From Taiwanofungus camphoratus (taxonomy: Eukaryota > Basidiomycota > Agaricomycetes > Polyporales > Taiwanofungaceae), in assembly GCA_003999685.1 (NCBI GenBank), contig CP021231.1:1054001-1118000 (forward strand): 64,000 nt of DNA, written 5' to 3'. The first letter of the stretch is position 1. The number at the start of each line of letters is the position of its first letter. The position numbers were made by a program, and so were the translations under genes. A model generated the notes under the pieces. The model was not told where the DNA came from. It did not search any database and was given only the letters and a program-made list of their open reading frames with translations. Of this stretch, positions 45,701 through 57,800 are shown one piece after another.

Positions 45701-48700
45701 GGTAAATACCGGCATAACATTATGCAACACGGCTTCTGGAGCCAAACGCGCCAGGCTAGCCATCAGTAATAAAGCTTGATGGAACGTCTGTGGACTTTCG
45801 GATGCTGAAACGAGTAGTGAGTAGACATTCACTGCATTTGAATGAATACAGCTGATACCTCTGATTAACTCAACTAACACCTCTACCCGAAAGGCAACAG
45901 GAAGAATAAGTGGTGTCTCCTGACGTAAAAGAGATTAAGCCGAAGAGCACCTAGTGAGCAAGTCCGGATGTCATACTGGTACATTGGCTACCGCCCCTTC
46001 TGCCGCAATCATCAATAGCTGTTCAATGTAACTCCTGTCAGCAGGAACAATGGACGGGTCATGAGCAACTTTGCTCAGCGTTTCCAATAAACATGATATC
46101 AGTTCCAAAGATCCTGGTAGAGGCTTGGATGCAAGCGCTTCGGCTAGGGTACTGAGAGTGGAAGTGCTATCCGAGCTATAATAGTCACCCTTAGAACGAT
46201 CAATATGTCCAAAGCTGAAGAATGCTCACTTGTCCAACTTCAGGCGTTTATTTGCAGGCTCCGCGGCACCTTCGGACGGTGGATTGAAAACCTTGAGTAA
46301 ACGGATTATGACCGGAACATCGACCAGTATACTGCTCAGGAGCTGCTTGCTCCCAGAATGCTAGTGCCGATATGAACGTGTGTAATGTTATCATCTGTGC
46401 CAAGAGACCTACGGCATTCGTAACTTGACTACCAAGCCCTAAAAGCATCTGACACAATTCGACCTTACGTTCCGATGAGAGCTTGGCGAAAAGTCCATGT
46501 TGTAGCTGATATGTAATGGCCGACCTCGTCGACTCCATGGACTCTGTATATGAATGAAGTGTGAGTGATCGCGCTCGGACACCGATACCTTCCACATACC
46601 GTGAGTAAAACAGAAACTCAATGTCGCCTCAAATACTGGCCATAGAGGCTTACTTGGATCGTTTAGATATGTGGCAGCAGACGTGTCGAAAGATGAAACA
46701 GCAAGGGCTGAAAGCGCTTGGTAAAATGCGCTTGGAAGTGTGGTTTGACATCTTAACGGCATGGTTTCGGAGACTAATTGAAGAGTTGGTATGAGTTCTT
46801 GAGCTTTGTTCTCATTCGATACCATTTCAATGCTCTTCAGAAGCGTAAGCTTGGCGCCAGGAAGCTGGCACGCATTTACGTGTGAAATTAGGTAGCAAAT
46901 CACTCGTTGTTTGTACCTGCCAGGATGTTCATCTCGGAATAAAGTATGAAGCAAGATAAGTAGCCATACCTAGCTTGCTTTTTCGAATCAGACTTGTTTA
47001 TTGTGAGATGCTGCTGGTGAAACTTGTGAAGGTAATTTGCATCGTGGACCAAATGATCTCGAGCACTACTCAATGCATCGGTATATTTCCTGAAGTCTAG
47101 CCAGTCCAGGTACTGGAGGTTCGCTAACACGACGAGCAACGTAAGTGAAAACCATGATATGTAGGAGACAGAAGGTTCTCTACCTGTACCCTTTCCGTAG
47201 ATTGTATCGTATGCATAGACAGCCGAAATTTCTTTCGTTTGTGATAACTTCTTCAACAATGTCACGCACTCCGTAGCCGCCTCACGCACAAGTCGGTCGG
47301 TACTATGCAACGCACATAAAATTGCAGGGAAAATTGTCTGAAAATCAGTCCATCGCTCAGTGGCGTAATGGGCTTCGAAGAAAGCTGCAGCATGACGTAG
47401 AGCGGCATGTCGAATATGGTTGTGTTCATTACTACCTTCGCCATTTTCAGGGGACGAAAGCCATTCACCAGCCAAAAACGCAAGAGCGTCATCACCAAGG
47501 CTGATGAACAGCATACGAAGGAGATGAGTGGAGAGAAGAGGCAGGGCAGACGTGGAGTTGCTGAGTTTATACACCGCACGCATGAGCTGCACATAACGAA
47601 CAACTCTGTTGTCAGTGGCCTGTTGTCCTGACCAGGTCTGACGGGTACATAAGCACCACGTAAGGAAGGTCATCGAATAAAACTGCATCATACCGATAAT
47701 GGCGCTGTCAGCCAGTGCAAGGCAACTCCAGCTGGGCGGGGTATATTAGGTAGCATTGCCAAAATCGCAACTTGAAGTCTATACGTGGTATGGTGACTGC
47801 TTGGTTTGAGAACGATCGCTGTTCCCAGACTCATATCATACAAGAACTGACAATAGCAGCCGCCCATTAATAATTGCAACACTGATGAATGAAGGAATAG
47901 TGGCTGAGATAATTACCACATGCAAATTGTCGACTCCACGCATAAAATCACCCATTCCGTCAAGACTTTCTAGCTTCATTGCTTGGATGATTTGATGCCC
48001 TGCATCAATCTGACGCTCTCCAGAAAGGCGTGATAGTAATGTACGAGTGATAAGATAGCCTAAGTCTCGAGAATATGCATTAGTATCTTGCAGTCTCAAT
48101 AGCAATGCTTCGAGGTGATGTGAGTAATTATTAGAGGCAAGGATATTGTCTGAAAGCATACCATGATGAGAACGCAGCGAAGAAGAAATGATCCCGTAGG
48201 CGACTCACCAGCTATCTTAGATGCAAGCGCCAGGTTCAGTCTTGTAAACAGTTCAACGTTCCTGTACCCTTCATCTTCCCGTTCTCCTTCGATTTGCCGG
48301 TTCTGCTCCCACCGAATAGCATCTATACACCCACCCAGAAGTTCGAATCGACCAATGCTTATGTAATCATCACAGTCATTCTCTTTTGCTTCCAGTATCT
48401 CCCAAACTAGAGCCGCAGTCTTCTGTCTTGGCTTCGAGAATAAAAGGTACGGAAAGAATAACCTGTCAACGATACGGCTTGCCAACGCCGCATCCCTTTC
48501 ATGCACAGAAGTAAAAAAGTGATTCGCAAGGAAGGCAAGATGAAGTCGGATGATGTTTCTCGAGGGCGAGGACGTATTAGAGTGCAGGACCTCAGCAAGA
48601 GAGGATATATAACTCTCAGTGCGCTCCAACAGCACTGGAAGAAGTTCTGACGGATTGGCGTAGAGAGCCTCGATGACCGATGCATTACTATCTTGGACTC

Positions 48701-50766
48701 GTGTCCAAAGCGCAGTCTTTACAGTGTCCTAATATGTAGATGTTAACCTTTGCAGAAGGAAGTAGCAACGCTATGCGATTGTGGGCTTACAATATCGGTA
48801 GCAGATGAACCCTTGCTTGACAATTGACTGAAAAGGTTCCGCACAGCGATGGCGCGAACGTTGGGATCTACATCGACTGAAGCGAGAACCGCGTCAAAAT
48901 CTTCACTTCTAGGTTTGACTCCGTTAAGGTTCTATCGCGTTATAGAAATTGTTATGGAGAAACAAAGATAGATGAGACATGCCCACCATAGAGAGGGATA
49001 ACACTATCTGCCCCACAGCTTCCCGTTTATCCTCATTTTGCTGTATTATGTCATCGTAAACTAGCTGCATAATCCTCATATGATGTTGCTGTATATTGGA
49101 AAGCAACTTCCGTGCGCTGGCAAGGCTGTCGTTTGCCACCGCTTCGCTCTCGATAAGAAGGCCTAAGAGCATGGACGTAGCGTGGCGGACAATATCAGAT
49201 GGTATTTTGGCATAGCTCAGAATATTGCTGAGCAGCTTAAAAGCAGCTTCATCGGTTAACCTAGCACCTAGTAAGAACTAGTACAAACCAAATGTGCAAG
49301 TTCCCTTACCGTGCGATGAGTCCATTGACCAGTGGTCCTATCAATTTCTCTGCACCGACCCAGGCCAATCCATCCTTGAGCTCCTCATCTATTCCCCTGT
49401 AGAATTGTTAACTAGGGAAGAAAGCTTGCTGTCACTTTTCTACGTACGGTACCATGAGCAGGTTCTCAATGAGACCGCGCGGTAATTTTTCCAGTTCATC
49501 CTGAGGTGCGCAGATACATAACAGTGTGCGGACGAGCTGTTTTACAGTAACATGGCCTGCGCAACGTGTCACGGCGCTCAATATAGCTTTGAGGGCCTTT
49601 GAAGAGAAATGGCATTTTTGTGAAAGAGCTGCCAGAACTAAGAAGCTGCCGAGCTTTACCGGAAAATTAGTTGAAGAAGTTAAGAAGGGGTCAAAGTGCT
49701 TCTTACGATGGACTCCTGTAGAATTACCGCCTTCGTTCTTGACTCGGCACCCGGCTTGATCTGCAAAGCCTCCATGGAAGCCGGTAGCAGGAACGCGGCT
49801 GTTCCCTCGTCCAATCCCTCATTCTTCGCTATGAAGTCAAGTAAAATACTAGTGTGAAAAGCCACCAATCCTCTATAAGCGCCTGTGCCTCCTTCCCTCA
49901 AAGCCGCAGGCAGAAGATTGGCAACGAATCGTGAGAAGTCTGAGTTTTTGAGCATCTCAGTCACGATAGCACCCCGCGTTAGTGTTTTTGCAGTGGACTT
50001 GTATGCAAGCAGAAAGCGGAAGTTCGAATTGGTGCTGAGGAGGAATAAGATTCGCTGTTGCTATCGTATATAGCGAAGGAACGTACTCGATATGCAAGAT
50101 AGCAACCATCTTGGCAAAGTGAGGAGACTCGTGGTAAGGAAAAAACAATGTTAGAATGTCTTCAACATTGAATTCGTTGATCCTGCGCAAATGTAATTAG
50201 TGTCCGCAGCAGTAAACCGAATAGTCGTAATGAAGTCGGTCGCAAGACCACTAGGAATATGGGGCTAGACCTGCAGCAGTTCAAAATCGCTATAGCAGCG
50301 GAGACTATTTTGATTCTGAATGGGCGTCCACCCTCACGTAAAGAGACATGGATGTAGCAAGAACAGACTATCGACAAATGTATGACACACACCTGAATCG
50401 TCGTACGAGCCATTCAATGACCTTCCCCGCAGGCGCATCCATCAAATAAGGGCCCAGGAGTGGAAGGAAAGATGAGATATGTTGGTCCAATCGTACATTG
50501 GCATCGGCGGGTTGCAGCGTCCTATCTGTAGCCTTCGCAGCATCAGAGAACAGAGAATTTTCGAAGACGCAAAAGGCTGAATTCATAGACTTCAACTGCA
50601 AGAATCCATTGGAGCCAAGAGCATATATAGCATGTAGATCATGCCGGATGGCTTCGTTGGCTGAAAACAGATACGACTCGGTAGGTCTTCGACGGGACCT
50701 GTCAACTAGGATTGAGGAGTTGACAGACGCTCCCTGGGCGAGTTGTGCTGCTAGATTTGAGACCAT
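42740..50766 (-). CDS. UTP10: U3 snoRNP / SSU processome protein Utp10 (HEATR1)
   Basis: Large minus-strand gene of many exons with short introns (about 50-60 bp; the first, 50392-50183, is about 210 bp). First exon 50766-50393 begins MVSNLAAQLAQ and ends in the conserved AGKVIEWLVRRFR, continuing INEFNVEDILTLFFPYHESPHF: the N-terminal Utp10 signature. HEAT-like helices fill the middle. The C-terminus has the BP28CT features, IELVVKLNETAFRPLFRKLCDW near 43640 and LKTMNSNILMHTRSDDAR near 43050; the last exon is 42867-42740. Utp10 acts in the nucleolus in the t-UTP subcomplex, binding the 5' external spacer of pre-rRNA and helping 18S rRNA maturation and rDNA transcription. The 8.0-kb span fits the roughly 2,000-residue fungal size. 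Individual middle exons were not all resolved. Confidence 0.93.
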
Positions 50767-51052
50767 GATACATATATTATCGCGTGCGAGTCCCGAACCT
50801 TGAGCAGTAATTGAGAGCGCTCAACGCTTGAGCTTGAGGCTGCCGAAGGCGTTGAGCAAATCTTAGAAAGGACCGAGCGAAAATTTGGCTTACCTAAGTC
50901 GATCACGCAATCTGAGATCTCCTGGTTCCGCAATATTGCCACGTTGAGCTGCTGAACGCTGTACGTGTCGCCGTTCTCTGCGACTCGCGAGCGCCAAGTC
51001 AAAAGTATTTGACCACTTACTTAGATGCTTACTGCCACATCGTAATCGTGCT
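50767..51052. promoter_or_regulatory. Bidirectional promoter UTP10 / LHS1
   Basis: 286 bp lie between the two ATG codons, transcribed outward. No clear TATA box or poly(dA:dT) tract is visible. It must hold both 5' UTRs and the shared promoter. Confidence 0.65.
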
Positions 51053-53998
51053 ATGACCCGACTTATCCTGTTTCTTCTGCTCTGTATATCCATATTCCCG
51101 GAAAATGTGCTTGCATCGGTCCTGGCGATTGACTATGGCGCGGACTGGATCAAGGCTTCGCTCATGAAGCCCGGAGTTCCATTCGACGTGTTGCTGAACA
51201 AGGACTCGAAGCGGAAGATTCAATCCTCGGTAGGATGGAAGCAGAATGACAGATTGTTTGGTTCAGATGCCTTTGCCATCGTGAGCATCGACCAAGAAAC
51301 TGTACAGCATGGCTCTGAAATGTTTTTCGACAGGCAGGGAGATACCCTTTGGACTCTTTTTCTTCCTTGAAATTCCTACAAGCTGTGCCCTTTGACTCGG
51401 ATGCCGTATCTTTTTATGATTCTGTCTCATCAGCAGATGTCGTCAAAACCGAACGAGGCACCGTCGCTCTGAGGCGATCAGACGGCACAGAGTGGTCTGT
51501 AGAGGAACTCATCGCAATGCAGTTCGCGTATGTCAGAGAGCTTGCTGAGAGCGTTGCGGGGGAGAAAGTGAATGATGTCATCGTCACGGTCCCGCCGTAC
51601 TACACCCAGTTCGAGCGCGATGCAGTCGTAGATGCGATTGAGATCGCCGGACTGCGTACGCTTGCCTTGATTAACGACGGAACGGCGGTCGCAGTGAATT
51701 ATGCGATGACTCGTACGTTCCCCACTCCCGAATATCACATCATCTATGACGCCGGTGCTTCCTCTATCCGTGCAACCGTTGTCCGATTCGCGTCTACATC
51801 GAGCAATCCGAAGTCAAAAGCTTCTTTGAAGGACAGTACTCAGATCACTGTGGCCGGAATTGGATACGACCGCAAAACAGGAGGGACTGAGCTTGATCGC
51901 CGACTGAGAGAGATCATGATCAATGATTTCCAACGCAAATTCCAAAAGGACATTCGAAGTGACAAGAGAGCCATGGCGAAGTTGTGGAGAGAAGCAGGAC
52001 GGGTCAAAGTGATACTAAGCGCGAATTCGGATGCCACGGCTTCGGTAAGCTACCATAATCTCAGACCTCAGACCTCAAATTCTGACTACTGGATCGAGTA
52101 GGTTGAGAGCCTGGCCTTTGATGTGGACTACCGGTCCAAAGTGACAAGAGCTGATTTCGAAATTGCGTGTAAGGACCTGAAGGGGGAATTTACTCGGCCG
52201 ATCTTCGATGCGCTAGCAAATGCTGGCTTGACTCTCGTATGCAATCTCGTTATTGAAGTTTGGGACATAGTTGCTGACACCCAGTAAGGATAATGTGACG
52301 TCAGTCATCTTGACAGGTGGAAGTTCTAGGACACCTATGATTCAAGCTGCTGTCAAGGCAGCAGTGGGAGAGTGAGCCATTTCGATTAACTTGATTGATT
52401 CTTAGTAAGTGGTGTATTATCATTAGGAGCAAAATTGCTTTAAATGTCAATGCCGACGAGGCGGCGGTCCTTGGTAAGCTACGTCCTTGAACCAACTCCA
52501 TTTGGCTCACGTCATGCCAGGTGCTGCTCTTCACGGCGCCAGTCTGAGCAGACAATTCAAAACGAAGGATACCAAGATCAGCGACATCGGTGCTTATGAT
52601 ATTCAAGTGTCTTATGTTGCGGAAGCTAAGTCACCAAATGCGAAGCCCCGTACGATCAATACGTTGGTGTTCCCCGCAGGCTCCAAAGCGGGCAGCAACA
52701 AGACGCTGACGTTCAAACATACCGATGATTTCTCGGTCAAGATGTTGTACAAGAACTCTCCGGCGCCGTAAGTGAAGCTGATTCCTCTATGTACAGCTGA
52801 TTAAATCGTTCAGCTTTTCCAGGGGATTTCCTACGGAGATTCTAAAGACGGATATCGTGGGTGTAGCCGAGGCGATACGTAACCTCACCGACCTCGGAGC
52901 GATTGATCCAGTTGTGAAAGCTACCATTGTTCTGTCCGAGTCTGGATTTACTTCCGTACACGATGCAGTCGCATTTGGTGTGATCAAAGACGCTTCGGCC
53001 CCAGCACCAGCTTCCACCGCCATCACTGAGAAGACGAAGGATGATACCATAGCTTTAGACGTGCAAGTGAAGTTCCCTTCGATCTCACCCATGAAAGTAC
53101 CAGATAAACGAAAGGCACGAGGAAGGTGTAGTAGACACTAATTTCATCCAATTTATCTGAAACTCAACATCGACATTGGCCCTCCCAGACTACTTGCATT
53201 AGACAGCGAAGAGGCAGCGAAGCGGCGCAAGGAGGAAGCTAGGAATACATTGGAAGGCTACTTGTACCGCCTTCGTGATCTGCTTGGTGATGAAAATCCG
53301 GATACTCCTTTCATGAAATGTTCACAAGAATTGGAGAGAAACGCTATAGCCGACAAGCTGCAGGAGGTGTTCTCTTGGATGCAAGAGTATGGGGAGGACG
53401 CCGAGATGGTGGAGCTTCTCGACAAGAGGAGTGCACTTGAGTAAGATTTCACTCCCGAATCCCTTTCCTTCTAGTTTGTGATTGTATTGCATTTTCCATT
53501 AGGAGCCTCGAGCATCCTATAATTCATCGCTACAAGGAAATTGAAGAGTTCCCTCGTGCACTGAACAACAGTCAGATGTGGAACTGGAATACACGACTTT
53601 TCCTCACAGAAGCACGAATAAACCTGACCGCAGCAGAGGAAGGCAGTTTGTCGTACAAACACACCAAGGAAGAGCTCGACGAGCTGGAGAGAACGCTCAT
53701 AGATCACGAGAAGTGGCTAAACGAATGGGTAGAGAAGCAAAAGTCGGTGAAGATGAATGAGGATCCGGTCATTTTGTCGAGCGAGATGAGGGCGAGGGCG
53801 AAAACATTAGAGAATCACCTGCAGAGATTGGTGAAAAAGAAGACACCGAGACCTTTGAAGAAGTCGACCAGTACACAGGCTACTGAAACATCCGGCGCAA
53901 GTCAGGAGTCTTCGGAAACGGCAGAGGCATCGTCCAGTAGCACGTCACCTACACCATCCGCGGAGGACCTACCACCAGTGAATCATGACGAACTGTAG
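51053..53998 (+). CDS. LHS1: ER-lumenal Hsp70 nucleotide exchange factor Lhs1 (GRP170/HYOU1)
   Basis: Nine exons: 51053-51280, 51334-52044, 52102-52236, 52289-52371, 52427-52473, 52521-52767, 52823-53125, 53189-53440, 53503-53998; 833 aa. Residues 1-21 are a signal peptide (MTRLILFLLLCISIFPENVLA). The Hsp70 ATPase domain begins LAIDYGADWIKASLM and includes the phosphate loops and ILTGGSSRTPMIQ; a substrate-binding beta part, then a long charged helical region, follow. The protein ends NHDEL, an ER retrieval signal. GRP170 proteins release ADP from BiP/Kar2 and hold unfolded chains, aiding translocation and ERAD. It is divergent from UTP10. Acceptor TAAG at 52288 was chosen to keep frame. Confidence 0.93.
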
Positions 53999-54883
53999 AG
54001 TCATTTTACCTGCTGCACATATTTTATATTCCTTTAGCAGGCATCTCGATCCACAGTATAGTGTACATTTGTGGTTTCCGAATCCGAATCTTAAGACTGC
54101 GATACAACTCCACTTGCTTCACTTAAGTCCTGTGACACGTCTCGTCCGTGCCGTTAAAGGTACCCAGTCCCCCTGCTGGATTGAGCATCAGTGAAGTGTC
54201 GAGAGACGGTATGTGCACGATTTTTGCTGCATTGGGCGCAATCGACATGACCTCACGCATATGCGGGATTACAAGGTAGGACCAGTCAGTGGTACACCCA
54301 GATATAAGTTTAGGTATTCAGTCATGTTGTAGTAATTCCTTTGTGATCTGAAGAGACAGATAGTTTTGAATATCATAGCAATTGATTCGGCACAACACTA
54401 AAGTTCAAACCAGAGGATCATCTCAAACATTGGTGTTATTATATAAGTTAACTTGGCAGAAGCACTGCTAGGAATGTTTGGGGGTCATTGCAAAGTGTGT
54501 GTGGGTCAAAACCCAAAAATTGCAATGATCTGAGAGTTTAGTTCATGTTATGTAGCATCTGAGTTGCAGGTGTCGTAGCAGTATCAAGTTCAATAAAACT
54601 ACGTGCTGGCAGTATCCAAGCCAGCAAGCGCCACGAAGTCCAGATTTGGGTGTCGCACAGGCCGCTAAACATCCTTGCGCTTTGATCACTTCAGTTCTAA
54701 TTACTTGATACCCTCCACCCTTGACAAGTTATCATAGGACAGCGCCAGACAGCCCTCGTCGCTCTAATCCGCTCTTGCCAGTATTTCAAGCGCGCCAGTC
54801 TCTGGATTTTGTACAACACTTTCAGCATCATCTAGACAAGGCATCATAATAGATCTGTATACCACCGGTTCGCGACTTCCACC
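53999..54883. other. Intergenic region LHS1 to Munc13-like gene
   Basis: 885 bp, AT-rich, holding the LHS1 3' end and the promoter of the next gene. A nested fold-back is present at 54485-54528: outer arms TCATTGCAA/TTGCAATGA, inner arms TGGGT/ACCCA. It has no ORF of note. Confidence 0.6.
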
Positions 54884-57800
54884 ATGTCAAGACGAAGCTA
54901 TGCTAGTTCCATGCACGAGAGGCGCATCTCCCGATACCGAGTATCTGATGAAGATCTGATGAAGTACGTTCTTACCCAATTCATTGCTCACCCTCATCCT
55001 GATGATTGTCATCTTCTGCAAGCTTCGTTCTTCGTGTAGCGTAGGTTTGACTTGTACATACCCAACGCTCGGAACGCTAACATAATTCTCAACTTTCAAG
55101 ACTATTGAGCTATCAAATGCTGCCCAAACCGGTGGACACTCCATCAGACGTCGAGATCCGAGACAAGGACTATTCTTCAAGAATATCGGGTGCATTATCG
55201 AGCTCGATATTCTCTATCGGAGATCTCTTCAAGGACACCAGAGATGGCACCAAAGGCGTCAGGTTCCCTAAAGATCTCTTGAAGGTATTGGAGCAGAAAC
55301 TTCAGGATATCGCAATGGGCAAGGATGCCGCGTGCGTTTTACGATTGGTCTGAGTCCTTACAGGTGATTGATGCTTTTGCAAAGTTACTCCGACCAGCTC
55401 ACGCGGAGAACAATGGCTGTCTTTTATGGCCAAGTCAAAGATGAGACCTTTAGGCGACAGATGAAGGAGAACCGAAAGATCGAAGAATTGATACTTATGT
55501 TCGCAACGAATGCCACCAACGTTTTGAAAAAGGAACCTTCGTTAGCAGGCGATGGCTGGAAAGTCGAACTGAATATCCATATTGCGCACTTTATTCGCTT
55601 GCTCGGGGAATGTCTTCGTAACGTCAGTCATGTATCGCCAGAGTTGACTGCACGGTTGGACCAATATGCAGCGAAACTTGCTCCAGCACAGGCTCCAAGT
55701 GATTCAGGATACGATTCCTCCTCTACTTCACGGGACCGCGATTCAGTGATAGTGCCAAAACGTGTCAGTGCCAGCGTATCGGACATGCCATTAGTTATGA
55801 CTGCCGGTCGACTTTTCAAATTACCTGATACCACTCTACAGAAGGAGGTTGACGACATTGGCAAGTATTGCTCTGAGAAGGTGAGAGACTCATGGCCCGA
55901 TTCATCTAACATACATCCTCCTGAGCACGCCTTTTGCAAGGCTGCCTTGACAGATCTCAAGGTCAGTTATGTACCTGTGCAGCAAATTCTACTGCTTCTG
56001 AATGAATTATACAGACATGTCTGAAGAACATCAACGCTGGTGCATCCTTTCCTGGTCGGCGAGAAGACTTCGGCAGTGAAGCGGCTTGGCAATATTGGCG
56101 GACACTGGAAACGTCACATTTGTCACAACTAATGGTAGTTATGGTCCAATTTAACCCAGAACTTGCAAAGTCTACGCCATCCGATGTGCTCCCACCCACA
56201 GCTTCTAATGGCCGCCCCGGATCGGTGTACTCCCAGACCTCGAGACGACCAGACTCGCATTATGCTTCAGGGGCGTCACGTCATGCATCAGTCAGCAGTC
56301 GACATTCTTTGATACATTCCCCTAGCGTGGCCTCAAATGACGGCGAAGCATGTAGCGACTCGGTTGATGATGACGAGGATCTTCCCGTCGGCCACCATTT
56401 CACTTTTATTCCTCCAAATCCTAGGAAATACTACAAGCGATTGTTGGAGCATTGTTTGGCTGCGGATTTGGAAGCTATGCTCAGTCCAACGGTAGGCGAT
56501 GACGACGAGGTTTCGTTAGGGATCCTCTCCCCGCCTCACATTGAACTCATCAATGAATGTGCCCTTCGCTGGCGAATAGGCCAACCTTATCGTGTCGCAT
56601 GTTTTCTCGAGCTGGTCAAGCAGTTTTATGAACGCAACGAAGTCCCGCTTGAATGCATCCCTGAGGCCCTACAAAATGTTGCGAAGGTCTTGCATGAAAT
56701 CGAACTGGACAAGTGGCCTATTCAAGACGTAGGCAATTCCACCTGTTAATCATGCATACTACTGACCTCAACGAACATAGCGTGATTACCTAGCCCAGGT
56801 ATACGGTGGCTTGTTCGGCATCTTTCTATCCCATCTTTATCATTCCATGGATGCCTTACCTAATCTGAAACCAGCTGAGATTGACCCCTTCCTGTCTATA
56901 TTGGAGACAGTGAAAGACAGCGGACTGTTAGAACAATATGACGTGGATGTTGCCGCCCGTCTGGGTGACGTTCGGGACCAGGTGCGGACTGTGGCAGCGC
57001 GAGTCTATGAACAGAAGAGTCGCGAGCTGCACTCAGCACCTGGGGTCAACAAAGCTCTTCCCCATTTACTGATGACAGACGAGATCGAGAAAGCCGCAAA
57101 GCTCTTGGATAAGCGATTCCCAGAGCCCATCCTTGAGTATGTTTGTTTTTGAGGACCAGTGATGCAGGAAGCTTATGCACCATGCGTAGTCACTTGGATA
57201 TCGTGTCATTGGTGGTGGAAATTCAGATTCCACACTATATCATGGATCTTGACGGATCGCGGAAACGGCTCTTTGAGGACTCAATGAACGGGCCAACGCC
57301 TGACGTCCCCATTCAAGATATATTTGCATTGTATCGTCGTACCAAGACCCTCCTGGGAATGTACACAGCATTTTGCCCGAAGTCCGTCGATAGCAGCTAT
57401 ATTGACAAGTATAAAGGGCTAAACTGTTTCATAGTGGTGAAATCCAATTCGATCTGGGCGGATTCTTCGAGCCATACGTACGCCAATGGCTGATCAACAC
57501 GGACAATAAAACGACGCAATGGGTTCAGGCTGTAAGTTCTCAATGTTAGGTCATCGCATTATCGTTCTGATGGGCATTCAAGGCTATCGCTGCAGATAAA
57601 GTCCGTTGCTTCGGAGCTAAATTTAGTATAATGCATACTGACCAAAATACAACAGTTCCAGCCTGAGGGTACGGAAGGTCACAGTTCCTCGATCATCGAC
57701 CTTTTTGATTCTCTAAAAAGTCCAATCAACTTTTTGGAGGACCTCGAATGGTACGATGAATACCAGGAAGCACGGTTCTTCACTAGTTTGTCCAAGGTAA

